This document shows positions 42,278 through 50,675 of a DNA stretch of 64,000 nucleotides, in pieces. Both the position numbers and the translations under genes were made by a program. How positions within the stretch are numbered: position 1 is the first letter of the stretch; every line of letters starts with the position of its first letter. The DNA is from Bacillota bacterium (GTDB lineage Bacteria; Bacillota; Bacilli; ZCTH02-B2): positions 44,648 through 108,647 of the forward strand of contig PKQY01000001.1 in NCBI GenBank assembly GCA_017577895.1, given 5' to 3'. The notes below the pieces were generated by a model, which ran no database searches, was not told the DNA's origin, and saw only the letters and a list, made by a program, of their open reading frames with translations.

Positions 42278-43015
42278 ATGTCCGAAAAAGTGGCGTTGGT
42301 GACCGGTGCGTCGCGGGGCATCGGAAAAGCCATTGCTTTGGAATTGGCCCGCGCCGGCATGCACGTCGCCGTCAATTTTGCGGGGAACCGGGAAAGCGCT
42401 GAAGCGGTGGCGGCCCAAATCCGGGACATGGGCCGCAAGAGTATCACGGTCCAGGCCGATGTGGCGGACGCAGCGGCAGTGGAAGCCATGTTTCAAGAAG
42501 TGGAACAGCAATTGGGCCCGGTCCTCATTCTCGTCAACAATGCGGGCATCACACGCGACAACTTGTTGTTGCGGATGAAGGAAGCGGAATGGGACCAAGT
42601 GCTGGACACCAACCTGAAAGGGGTTTTCCTCTGCACGAAGCAGGCCTTGCGGCCGATGATGAAAGCCCGTTGGGGGCGGATCATCAACATCACTTCCGTA
42701 TCCGGGGTGATGGGTAATCCCGGGCAGGCCAATTATTCCGCGGCGAAAGCCGGCGTCATCGGCTTGACGAAAACGACGGCCCGGGAAGTGGCCAGCCGCG
42801 GCATCACGGTGAACGCGGTGGCGCCGGGATTCATCGAGACGGACATGACGGCGGCCTTGGGCGAGGAGATGCACCGGCAGCTTGTTCAGCAAATTCCGTT
42901 GGGCCGCTTTGGACAAGCTTCCGAAGTGGCGAGCCTGGTGCGTTTTTTGGCCTCCGAAGAAAGTTCGTACATCACCGGGCAAGTGATTCACGTGGACGGA
43001 GGCATGGCCATGTGA
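42278..43015 (+). CDS. fabG: 3-oxoacyl-ACP reductase
   Basis: NADPH-dependent short-chain dehydrogenase that reduces beta-ketoacyl-ACP. In 245 residues it shows the cofactor loop TGASRGIGKAIA, the NNAGITRD strand, catalytic Ser in ITSVSGVMG, and the Tyr-x3-Lys pair in NYSAAK (about 153 and 157), ending with HVDGGMAM. AAGGAGGAG precedes the ATG. 61 bp separate it from acpP, with a possible extra promoter there. Confidence 0.96.
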   Translation: MSEKVALVTGASRGIGKAIALELARAGMHVAVNFAGNRESAEAVAAQIRDMGRKSITVQADVADAAAVEAMFQEVEQQLGPVLILVNNAGITRDNLLLRMKEAEWDQVLDTNLKGVFLCTKQALRPMMKARWGRIINITSVSGVMGNPGQANYSAAKAGVIGLTKTTAREVASRGITVNAVAPGFIETDMTAALGEEMHRQLVQQIPLGRFGQASEVASLVRFLASEESSYITGQVIHVDGGMAM

Positions 43016-43046
43016 ATGGCGCCTGGCTTTTCGGTCGAGCATCCCG

Positions 43047-43052
43047 TATAAT
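43047..43052 (+). promoter_or_regulatory. Possible -10 element before acpP
   Basis: A perfect TATAAT lies 24 bp before acpP, with only a weak -35 (TGGCTT) 17 nt upstream. An internal promoter would suit the high demand for carrier protein, but this is tentative. Confidence 0.28.
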
Positions 43053-43075
43053 ACCCAAGGAGGGAGGTGAAGAAA

Positions 43076-43315
43076 ATGTCAGATCAGGAGATTTTTGAAC
43101 GGGTGAAAAAAATCATCGTGGATCGGCTGGGTGTGGACGAATCGGAAGTGACCTTGGATGCGTCTTTCAAAGACGACTTGGGTGCCGATTCACTGGATGT
43201 CGTGGAATTGGTGATGGAACTGGAAGATGAATTCGAACTGGAAATTTCCGACGAAGAAGCAGAAAAGATCAACACCGTCGGTGAAGTCGTGGAATACATC
43301 AAAGCGCATCAGTAA
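43076..43315 (+). CDS. acpP: Acyl carrier protein
   Basis: Small acidic carrier of growing acyl chains. The 79-residue protein contains the phosphopantetheine site GADSLDVVEL with Ser39 and the usual four-helix acidic sequence (DEFELEISDEEAEKI). GGAGGGAGGTG is a very strong ribosome site before ATG 43076; the GTG at 43067 lies within it. Modified by a holo-ACP synthase not in this window; substrate partner of PlsX, FabD, FabG, FabH and FabF nearby. Confidence 0.97.
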   Translation: MSDQEIFERVKKIIVDRLGVDESEVTLDASFKDDLGADSLDVVELVMELEDEFELEISDEEAEKINTVGEVVEYIKAHQ

Positions 43316-43320
43316 TGGGA

Positions 43321-43349
43321 TTGTGATGCGTGGTTTGAGAACATAAAGT
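43321..43349 (+). promoter_or_regulatory. Weak candidate promoter for fabF
   Basis: TTGTGA (43321-43326), 17-nt spacer, TAAAGT (43344-43349), just after acpP. If real, fabF has a leader of about 170 nt containing the two hairpins listed next. Confidence 0.28.
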
Positions 43350-43366
43350 TTTTGAGTTTCCTATGT

Positions 43367-43398
43367 GAAGGAGGTCCCGGCTTTTCGGGGCTTTCTTC
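43367..43398 (+). terminator. Long hairpin between acpP and fabF (terminator or attenuator candidate)
   Basis: Positions 43367-43379 pair with 43386-43398 over 13 positions (three G-U), loop GCTTTT. The strong core GTCCCG/CGGGGC is followed by TTTCTTCTCC, a pyrimidine tail resembling a weak terminator. Confidence 0.42.
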
Positions 43399-43467
43399 TC
43401 CTGTATCTCCACACCCCATCACCTCCGTTTGACGGAAACATTTCACCCATGATATCGATGACAGGAA

Positions 43468-43491
43468 GGCCGGCGATGGACCGGCCCTTTT
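43468..43491 (+). terminator. Second hairpin before fabF
   Basis: GGCCGG (43468-43473) pairs with CCGGCC (43481-43486), followed by CTTTT. Together with the first hairpin it suggests reduced read-through from acpP into fabF. Confidence 0.45.
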
Positions 43492-43526
43492 CGATAGAGT
43501 GACCCTTTGGAGGGCGAGGTGAAAGG

Positions 43527-44771
43527 ATGGAAAAACGACGTGTCGTCATTACCGGTCTCGGCGTCATCAGCCCGCTGGGCAACACGGTAGAGGAGTTTTG
43601 GTCGGGGCTTGTGGCTGGCCGTTCCGGTATTGATACGATTCAATCGTTTGATGCCAGCGGTTTTGCCACGACCATCGCCGCGGAAGTGCGCGATTTTGAT
43701 CCGCTGGCGTACATGGATCGCAAGGAAGCCCGCCACATGGATCGGTTTACGCAATTTGCCGTGGCGGCGGCCCAGCAGGCGGTGGACGACGCGGGGCTGA
43801 AGTTCGACGAGATCAACCCGGAAGAAGTCGGCGTGTACATCGGTTCCGGTATTGGTGGCATCAAAACGTTCGAGGAGCAACACCGGGTGTTGTTGGAACG
43901 GGGACCGCGCCGCGTCAGCCCCCATTTTATTCCCATGATGATCGCCAACATGGCGTCGGGCCAAGTGTCCATCCGTTTTGGTGTGCGCGGACCGAACAGC
44001 GCTCCCGTCACGGCTTGTGCCAGCAGTTCCCATGCCATCGGCGACGCCATGCGCTTCATTCAACGGGGAGAAGCCGAAGTGATGATTGCCGGCGGCACGG
44101 AAGCCACCATCACGCCTCTGGCATTGGCTTCTTTTTGCAGCGCCAAGGCCATGAGCACCCGCAACGATGAGCCGGCCCGGGCCAGCCGTCCGTTTGACAA
44201 AGAGCGGGACGGCTTTGTCATGGGTGAAGGAGCGGGCATCCTCATTCTCGAATCGTTGGAACACGCCCAACGGCGAGGGGCCAAAATTTATGCCGAACTC
44301 ATCGGCTATGGCATGTCCGGCGACGCCTACCACGTGACGGCGCCCCATCCGGAAGCCGAAGGAGCCCGGCTGTCCATGCAGCGGGCGCTGAAAGACGCGG
44401 GACTGAAGCCGGAGCAGATCGACTACATCAACGCCCACGGCACTTCGACGCCCCTCAACGATTTGACCGAGACGATGGCCGTGAAAAAAGTGTTCGGTGA
44501 ACACGCGTACCGATTGGCTATCAGCTCGACGAAATCCATGACCGGCCACTTGCTCGGCGCTGCCGGCGCGGTGGAAGCCATTGCCACGGTCATGGCCTTG
44601 CGGGAGCAGATCATCCCGCCGACCATCAACTATGAAGTGCCGGATCCGGATTGCGATCTGGATTATGTGCCCAATCAGGCGCGGCCTGCGAAAATCAATA
44701 CGGCCATGTCCAATTCCTTCGGCTTTGGCGGTCACAATGCGACGATTATTTTAAAACGCTGGGCCGAATGA
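43527..44771 (+). CDS. fabF: Beta-ketoacyl-ACP synthase II
   Basis: Elongating condensing enzyme of fatty acid synthesis. The 414 residues show catalytic Cys164 (TACASSSHAIGDA), the two active-site histidines in NAHGTSTPLND and GHLLGAAGAVE, and the C-terminal SNSFGFGGHNAT. GGAGGGCGAGGTG precedes the ATG. It is separated from acpP by 211 bp containing two hairpins and no other gene. The stop overlaps the rnc start. In B. subtilis fabF is elsewhere with fabHA. Confidence 0.96.
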   Translation: MEKRRVVITGLGVISPLGNTVEEFWSGLVAGRSGIDTIQSFDASGFATTIAAEVRDFDPLAYMDRKEARHMDRFTQFAVAAAQQAVDDAGLKFDEINPEEVGVYIGSGIGGIKTFEEQHRVLLERGPRRVSPHFIPMMIANMASGQVSIRFGVRGPNSAPVTACASSSHAIGDAMRFIQRGEAEVMIAGGTEATITPLALASFCSAKAMSTRNDEPARASRPFDKERDGFVMGEGAGILILESLEHAQRRGAKIYAELIGYGMSGDAYHVTAPHPEAEGARLSMQRALKDAGLKPEQIDYINAHGTSTPLNDLTETMAVKKVFGEHAYRLAISSTKSMTGHLLGAAGAVEAIATVMALREQIIPPTINYEVPDPDCDLDYVPNQARPAKINTAMSNSFGFGGHNATIILKRWAE

Positions 44772-45523
44772 CGAAGGCGGTGGTCATCCTGAATGCGTGG
44801 GAGTCATTGGAAGAACTGTTGGGCGTTCGGTTTTGCAATCGGGACTTGCTGGCGCAAGCTATGACTCACAAGTCCTACGTCAACGAAATGCGCGCCCGCG
44901 GGCAGGAGATGCCCGACAACGAGCGTTTGGAATTTTTGGGCGATGCCGTACTGGAGTTGGCGGTGTCAGAGTTTTTGTTCCGCGCTTTTCCCGAGATGAG
45001 TGAAGGCGAAATGACCAAGATGCGGGCAGCCATCGTCTGCGAACCGACGTTGGTGACGCTGGCGGAAGCGTTGCGGTTTGGCGAATTCATCCGGCTGGGC
45101 AGAGGCGAAGAGATGACCGGGGGGCGCGCCCGGCCGTCGTTGCTGGCCGATGCGTTTGAAGCGGTGGTCGGAGCTCTCTATTTGGATCAAGGTTATGATG
45201 CGGTAGTGGCCCTCTTGGAACGCCTCATCTTCCCGCGGGTGCGGAACGGAGAATTTTTGCAGAACAACGACTTCAAAAGCCAGCTGCAAGAAGAAGTGCA
45301 GCGGCGCAATTTAGGCCCGTTGCAATACAACATCGCCGAGGAACGGGGGCCGGCCCATCACCGGGAATTCGTGGCGGAAGTGTTTTTAGGGAAGCGGTTG
45401 CTCGGTGTCGGGCAGGGTCGTTCCAAGAAAGAGGCCGAACAACAGGCAGCCGCGCAAGCGTTGCAAAAACTGTCACAGATCGCCCAAGACGGCTCGGTGA
45501 AATGGCCTGGGGACGGAACGTAA
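44768..45523 (+). CDS. rnc: Ribonuclease III
   Basis: Double-strand RNA endonuclease for rRNA and mRNA processing. The 251-residue protein has the catalytic signature NERLEFLGDAVLEL, the second acidic cluster LADAFEAVVGALYLD, and a C-terminal double-strand RNA-binding domain from about residue 175 (DFKSQLQEEVQ ... GRSKKEAEQQAAAQAL). ATG 44768 overlaps the fabF stop; ribosome site is weak, consistent with coupled translation. GTG 44780 is an alternative. Followed by smc, as in B. subtilis. Confidence 0.95.
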   Translation: MTKAVVILNAWESLEELLGVRFCNRDLLAQAMTHKSYVNEMRARGQEMPDNERLEFLGDAVLELAVSEFLFRAFPEMSEGEMTKMRAAIVCEPTLVTLAEALRFGEFIRLGRGEEMTGGRARPSLLADAFEAVVGALYLDQGYDAVVALLERLIFPRVRNGEFLQNNDFKSQLQEEVQRRNLGPLQYNIAEERGPAHHREFVAEVFLGKRLLGVGQGRSKKEAEQQAAAQALQKLSQIAQDGSVKWPGDGT

Positions 45524-45590
45524 GGGTTCCTTCCTCATTTTTTTCGTTGCAGCGCATGACAGGCAACGACCTCAAGACGGAGGGAAGCCA

Positions 45591-48500
45591 GTGCATCTGA
45601 AGCGGATCGAGATTACCGGCTTTAAGTCGTTTGCACATCCAACGGAACTGGAGATTTCACCGGGCATTACGGCGGTGGTTGGTCCCAACGGCAGCGGAAA
45701 AAGCAACATCGTCGATGCCATCCGCTGGGTGCTGGGTGAACAGAGCAGCAAGTCGTTGCGCGGTACCAAAATGGAAGACGTCATTTTTGTCGGCAGCCAA
45801 ACCCGAAAACCGCTCAATTACAGTGAAGTGTCCTTGACGCTGAGCAATGAGGATGGCAGCCTGCCGTTGGAGTTTGCCGAAGTGACTCTCACCCGACGGC
45901 TGGATCGTTCGGGCGAGAGCCAATATTTCATCAACCGGCAACCTTGCCGCCTGAAAGACATCACCGATTTGCTGTTGGACACCGGTTTGGGAAAGGACGC
46001 CTATTCCATTATCGGCCAAGGGCGGATTGAAGAAATTTTGAGCCACCGCCCGGAAGATCGGCGGGGGATTTTTGAAGAGGCGGCCGGCATTGTGCGCTAT
46101 CGCATCCGGCGGCGGGAAGCGGAAAAACATCTGGCGGAGACAGAACAAAACATCGCCCGCATCAACGACGTGTTGCATGAGCTGAAGCAGCAGCTGGAGC
46201 CGTTGGAGCGGCAGGCGGAAGTGGCCCGGCAGTATAAGCAGTACCGGCAACAATTGGAAAAAGTCGAAGTGTCCCTCTATTTGTTCCGCATTCAACAAGT
46301 CCACCAGGACTGGCAAGCGGCCAAACAAAAGCTGGAAGAGCTGGAACAAAAATTGGGGACGCACCGCTCGACGTTGGCTCAAGAAGAAGCGCTATTGGCC
46401 GACTTGCGCCAACGGCTGCAACGGGTAGAGGAGGAAATGGAGCAGTTGCATCAAGAGCAGCTGCACGCCGCCAGTGACATGCAGCGGTTGGACGGCCTGC
46501 GGGACATGTTGCGGGAGCGGCGGCGCCAATTGGCCGTGCAAAAACAGCAGGCGGAAGAATCGCATCAAAAAGCGGTCCGACAATTGGCGGAACTGGAACG
46601 GCGCATGACCCAGTTTCGCTTGACGGTGGAGGAAAAAGAACGGGCCTACGAAGAAGTGGCGCTCCAACTGCATGAGGCAGAAACACAACTTCAAACTTCC
46701 AATGCCACGGCCGCGGCCCAGAAAGAACAGGCGGAACAGTTGAAAAACGAGTATTTTGAACTGTCGCACCGTTTGGCCCAATGGCGCAACGAAGAACGGT
46801 TCCAACAGCAGGCGCTCCAGACGTGCCAGGAGCGGCAAGCGCGGTTGGCGCGGGAGTTGGAAGCGCTGAACGAAGAAGAAGAGACGTTGGCCGAAGCCCT
46901 TCGCCGGCTGACGGATGAAAAGCGGGCGCTGGCGCAGCGGATGGCGGAAACAAAGCGGTCCGAAGACGACCTCCGCCACAAGGAGACGCAACAGCGGGCG
47001 GCCATGGAGGCGTGTCAGCAGCAGCTGGAACAATTGCAACAACGCATGTCTCAGTTGCGTTCCCGGCATGAAGTGCTGCGGGAAATGGCCCAGGAATTTT
47101 CCGGTTATTCCCAAGGGGCCAAGACCATCCTGCAGGCGCGAAACAAAAAACGGATTTCCGGCGTGCACGGTGCCGTGGCGGAACTCATTCGCGTGCCGCA
47201 AGAATTGGAAGCCGCGGTGGAGGCCGCTTTGGGCGGCGCCTTGCAACATATTGTGGTCGACGATGAAGCCACCGGCCGGCAATGCATTCTGTACTTAAAG
47301 GAACGGCGGGCCGGCCGCGCCACGTTTTTGCCGCTGGATGTCGTCGGCAAGCTGCGCCCATACAAAGAGCCGGAGCTGCCGCTCAACTTGCCGGGTCTCG
47401 TCGGATTGGCCCACCGGCTGGTTCAGACTGATGAGCGTTACCAGCCGGTGCTGGAGTCTTTGTTGGGGCAAGTGGTGGTGGCGGAACATCTGGAGGCGGC
47501 CAACCGCATTGCCCGGGAAACCGGTTACCGGCTCCGGGTCGTCACGTTGGACGGCGACCTGGTGCATGTGGGCGGGTCCATGACCGGCGGCAGTCCCGTC
47601 GCCCGCAAGACGTCCTTGTTGGGGCGCCAACGGGAATTGGCTGAACTGGAAGCGGCATTACAGGCGCTGACGGCGCAAGAACAGCCGTTGCGACAGCAGC
47701 TGGAGGAACACCGGACTCGCTGCCAACAGTTGCGGGAATCGATGGCATTGTTGCAAGAGGAACAGGCGGCGTTGGCGAATCACATGCAACAGTTGGACTT
47801 GGAGGCAGCCCGCTTGCAAGGCGAAAGCCAACGGCACGATCAACGGAGGGCCGTGTTGGAGGCGGAACAACGCCAGCTGACCGAAGAGATGCAGGAAATC
47901 CAACAGCGCCTCCAGGAAGTGGCCGCGAACATCCAGCAGACGAACCGGAAGGCGGAAGAGATTCGCGGACTCATTGAGCGGTTGCAGAGTGCCGAACAGC
48001 AGTGGGCCCGGCAAATGGATGAACTGCATGAAACCATCGGCCGTCTGCGCACGGAAGCGGCCCGGCTGGATCAACAGCGGAAACATCTGGCGGAACAGCT
48101 TCAAGAACGGCTCGCATCCCACCAGGCGCAACAGGAAGAAGCCGAAGTGTGGCGCCGGCGCATCGAGCGGTTGGAACAACAGGTGGCAAAGACGAAACAA
48201 GACGAAGCCGAAGCGGAAAAGGAACGGCAAGTGTGCGAGCAACGCATGCTTGCGGTAGAACAAGCGTTCGTTCAACGCCGGGATGAAAAACGGCAACTCG
48301 ATCAGCGGCTAGAAGAAGCCCAAGAGCGGCTGCGGCACGTCCAGCGTCAGTTGCAACAGGCGGAAGCCGAGGCCCAACGATGGACGGTGATCGCCAACCG
48401 GCGGGAAGTGGAATTGGATCATCTGCTGTCGGCGCTGGCACGGGATTACGGCATCAGCTATGAATGGGCCCAGGCCCACTATCCATTGCCTGACGATCCG

Positions 48501-49190
48501 ACGGCAGCAGAAAGGGAAGTGGCCCAATTAAAAAGCCGCATCGAACGGTTGGGGGATGTGAACTTGGGCGCCATCGAAGAGTACGAACGTCTGGCGCAGC
48601 GGTATGCGTTTCTTTCCGGCCAACAAGCGGACCTATTGTCGGCCAAGGCCACGTTGCGCGATGCCATTCGGGAATTGGACGAAAAAATGGCCGTCCGTTT
48701 TCAAACGACGTTTGAGACCATTCGGCGGCATTTTCAAGATTTGTTTGCTTCCATGTTCGGCGGCGGACAGGCGGATCTCGTCCTGACCGATCCGGACGAT
48801 TTGTTGCACACGGGCATCGACATTCTCGTCCAACCGCCCGGGAAGCGCATGCAACCGTTGAATTTGCTCTCTGGCGGCGAACGGGCCATGACGGCCATCG
48901 TCCTTTTGTTTGCCATGTTGCGGACGCGGCCCGTCCCCTTCTGTGTGCTCGATGAAGTGGATGCGGCGTTGGATGACGCCAATGTGAGCCGCTTTGCCCG
49001 ACAACTGCGGCGGTTTTCCCAGGATTCGCAGTTTCTCGTCATCACCCACCGTCAAGGTACGATGGAAGAAGCCGACGTGTTGTACGGCGTGGCGATGCAA
49101 GAAGGGGGCGTGTCGGAGGTGTTTTCCCTCTCCTTGTCGGAAGCCGCCGACCATGTCAAGGGCAAAAAACGGATGAAAACCGGCAGTTGA
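45591..49190 (+). CDS. smc: Chromosome segregation protein SMC
   Basis: Condensin ATPase that organises and separates chromosomes. The 1199-residue chain has the N-terminal Walker A GPNGSGKSN (31-39), a long coiled coil rich in Gln/Glu/Arg (about 170-505), a hinge domain (about 515-640, ISGVHGAVAELI, with Gly-rich AALGGAL), a returning coiled coil (about 670-1000), and the C-terminal head with signature LSGGERAMTA near 1093 and Walker B VLDEVDAALDD near 1118. GTG is the start, with ACGGAGGG upstream. Its partners ScpA and ScpB are not here. Confidence 0.96.
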   Translation: MHLKRIEITGFKSFAHPTELEISPGITAVVGPNGSGKSNIVDAIRWVLGEQSSKSLRGTKMEDVIFVGSQTRKPLNYSEVSLTLSNEDGSLPLEFAEVTLTRRLDRSGESQYFINRQPCRLKDITDLLLDTGLGKDAYSIIGQGRIEEILSHRPEDRRGIFEEAAGIVRYRIRRREAEKHLAETEQNIARINDVLHELKQQLEPLERQAEVARQYKQYRQQLEKVEVSLYLFRIQQVHQDWQAAKQKLEELEQKLGTHRSTLAQEEALLADLRQRLQRVEEEMEQLHQEQLHAASDMQRLDGLRDMLRERRRQLAVQKQQAEESHQKAVRQLAELERRMTQFRLTVEEKERAYEEVALQLHEAETQLQTSNATAAAQKEQAEQLKNEYFELSHRLAQWRNEERFQQQALQTCQERQARLARELEALNEEEETLAEALRRLTDEKRALAQRMAETKRSEDDLRHKETQQRAAMEACQQQLEQLQQRMSQLRSRHEVLREMAQEFSGYSQGAKTILQARNKKRISGVHGAVAELIRVPQELEAAVEAALGGALQHIVVDDEATGRQCILYLKERRAGRATFLPLDVVGKLRPYKEPELPLNLPGLVGLAHRLVQTDERYQPVLESLLGQVVVAEHLEAANRIARETGYRLRVVTLDGDLVHVGGSMTGGSPVARKTSLLGRQRELAELEAALQALTAQEQPLRQQLEEHRTRCQQLRESMALLQEEQAALANHMQQLDLEAARLQGESQRHDQRRAVLEAEQRQLTEEMQEIQQRLQEVAANIQQTNRKAEEIRGLIERLQSAEQQWARQMDELHETIGRLRTEAARLDQQRKHLAEQLQERLASHQAQQEEAEVWRRRIERLEQQVAKTKQDEAEAEKERQVCEQRMLAVEQAFVQRRDEKRQLDQRLEEAQERLRHVQRQLQQAEAEAQRWTVIANRREVELDHLLSALARDYGISYEWAQAHYPLPDDPTAAEREVAQLKSRIERLGDVNLGAIEEYERLAQRYAFLSGQQADLLSAKATLRDAIRELDEKMAVRFQTTFETIRRHFQDLFASMFGGGQADLVLTDPDDLLHTGIDILVQPPGKRMQPLNLLSGGERAMTAIVLLFAMLRTRPVPFCVLDEVDAALDDANVSRFARQLRRFSQDSQFLVITHRQGTMEEADVLYGVAMQEGGVSEVFSLSLSEAADHVKGKKRMKTGS

Positions 49191-49201
49191 GGAGGTGCAG
49201 C

Positions 49202-50179
49202 ATGGGTTTTTTCAAAAAAATTGCCGCCAAGTTTAAAGAAGGATTGGCCAAATCCCGGGAAAACGTCATGGCCAAAATGGGCCAATTGTTCCAGCGGGGG
49301 AAAATCGACGAGGCGTTTTATGAAGAACTGGAAGAGATTCTCATCATGTCGGACATGGGGGTCCCGACGACGCTGGAGTTGATGGACGAGCTTCGGGAAG
49401 AGGTGAAACAGCGCAAACTGACGGACGCGGCCCAATTGGCCCCACTTTTGGCGGAAAAGCTGATCGCCATGATGAGCGACCGGGAAGAAGAGACGGCCCT
49501 TCGTTTGAAACCCGACGGGTTGAGCGTGTTGTTGTTTGTCGGGGTCAACGGGGTCGGGAAGACGACAACCATCGGCAAGCTGGCTTACCAATTGAAAGAA
49601 CAAGGGAAAAAAGTGATCTTGGCCGCCGGGGACACGTTCCGGGCCGGGGCCATCGAACAGTTGCAAACGTGGGGACAACGGCTGGGGGTGGACGTCATTC
49701 ATCATCAAGCCGGTTCCGATCCGGCGGCCGTCATCTTCGATGCCATCGCGGCGTCCCGTTCCCGCAAGGCGGACGTCTTGTTGTGCGACACGGCCGGGCG
49801 CCTCCACAACAACGTCAACTTGATGCAAGAATTGAGCAAAATTCAGCGGGTCATCCGGCGGGAAATTCCCGACGCGCCCCACGAAGTGTTGTTGGTGTTG
49901 GATGCCACGACCGGTCAAAACGCGTTGAACCAGGCCAAGTTGTTCCGCCAGGCGGTGGACGTCTCGGGCATCGTTTTGACGAAATTGGACGGCACGGCCA
50001 AAGGCGGCATTGTCGTGGCCATCCGCCGGGAATTGGACATTCCGGTCAAATTTGTCGGCCTCGGAGAAAAACCGGAAGATTTGCAGCCCTTTGATGCCAG
50101 AGCGTTTGTCGAAGGGATGTTTGCGCCGTTGTACAACAAAAACGGCGATGTGCCCCAGGAATCCGGGCAGAATAAGTGA
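49202..50179 (+). CDS. ftsY: Signal recognition particle receptor FtsY
   Basis: Membrane-associated GTPase that receives SRP-ribosome complexes. The 325-residue protein has a short basic N-terminus for lipid contact (GFFKKIAAKFKEGLAK), the N domain helices, and the G domain with P-loop GVNGVGKTTT (114-123), DTAGRLHNN, LVLDATTGQ and TKLDGTAKGG. The N-terminal acidic region found in E. coli is absent, as in other Bacillales. ATG 49202 has GGAGGTG just before; an upstream frame start at 49187 is not supported. Confidence 0.96.
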   Translation: MGFFKKIAAKFKEGLAKSRENVMAKMGQLFQRGKIDEAFYEELEEILIMSDMGVPTTLELMDELREEVKQRKLTDAAQLAPLLAEKLIAMMSDREEETALRLKPDGLSVLLFVGVNGVGKTTTIGKLAYQLKEQGKKVILAAGDTFRAGAIEQLQTWGQRLGVDVIHHQAGSDPAAVIFDAIAASRSRKADVLLCDTAGRLHNNVNLMQELSKIQRVIRREIPDAPHEVLLVLDATTGQNALNQAKLFRQAVDVSGIVLTKLDGTAKGGIVVAIRRELDIPVKFVGLGEKPEDLQPFDARAFVEGMFAPLYNKNGDVPQESGQNK

Positions 50180-50192
50180 CAAGGGGAAAACC

Positions 50193-50221
50193 TTGACACC
50201 GGTTGGAAAGTCGGATACACT
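50193..50221 (+). promoter_or_regulatory. Sigma-A promoter before ylxM-ffh
   Basis: Consensus TTGACA (50193-50198), 17-nt spacer, TACACT (50216-50221), in the 121-bp gap after ftsY. It would drive ylxM, ffh, rpsP and following genes. Confidence 0.65.
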
Positions 50222-50300
50222 GTTTCCGTGCGAAAAACGGCGAAGCACGTTGCCCCTTGAGCGGGCCGAAACATGTCCATGGGATGAAAGAGGCGTCAGC

Positions 50301-50645
50301 ATGGACCTCGTGCCGATGGAAAAACGGGAACAATGGAACCGGCTGTACGATCTGTACGGTCGGCTGTTGACGGAAAAACAGCGGGAGATCTTTGAATTGT
50401 ACTATCACGAGGACTATTCCCTCGGCGAAATTTCCCAATTGACCGGGATCAGCCGCCAGGGGGTACACGAGCATTTGCGGCGGGCCGAAGCGGGGTTGTT
50501 GGCGTTGGAACGGGAACTGTCGCTGTTGCAGTTGCAGACCGAACGGCGGCAACTGCTGCAGGAGGCGTTCCGCCATTTCCAACAAGAGGACTGGAAGGCC
50601 CTCCATGACGTGCTCTGCCGCTTGTGGGACATGGAACACGCGTGA
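50301..50645 (+). CDS. ylxM: YlxM family SRP-associated DNA-binding-like protein
   Basis: 114-residue member of the YlxM/p13 family. A helix-turn-helix resembling sigma-factor region 4 is clear at about residues 25-55 (LTEKQREIFELYY, SLGEISQLTGISRQGVHEHLRR), followed by a coiled, Gln/Leu-rich tail. In streptococci YlxM binds the SRP RNA and modulates SRP-FtsY GTPase activity; in most Firmicutes it lies next to ffh as here. AGAGG lies 8 nt before the ATG. The frame is open upstream to 50010 only as a shadow of ftsY. Confidence 0.9.
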   Translation: MDLVPMEKREQWNRLYDLYGRLLTEKQREIFELYYHEDYSLGEISQLTGISRQGVHEHLRRAEAGLLALERELSLLQLQTERRQLLQEAFRHFQQEDWKALHDVLCRLWDMEHA

Positions 50646-50675
50646 ACATGCGCGTCAAAAAGGAGGCGGCACTTC

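Noticed and set aside
41969..43042. 357-codon minus-strand frame opposite fabD/fabG
   Set aside because: Shadow of two well-supported fatty-acid genes; no motif.
43443..44735. 430-codon minus-strand frame opposite fabF
   Set aside because: Antisense of fabF, composition biased, no ribosome site.
45750..48700. Repetitive look of the smc middle region
   Set aside because: The periodic Gln/Glu/Arg pattern is the expected coiled coil, not a DNA repeat array or CRISPR.
49052..50302. 416-codon minus-strand frame opposite smc/ftsY
   Set aside because: Crosses two real genes on the other strand and shows no recognisable domain.
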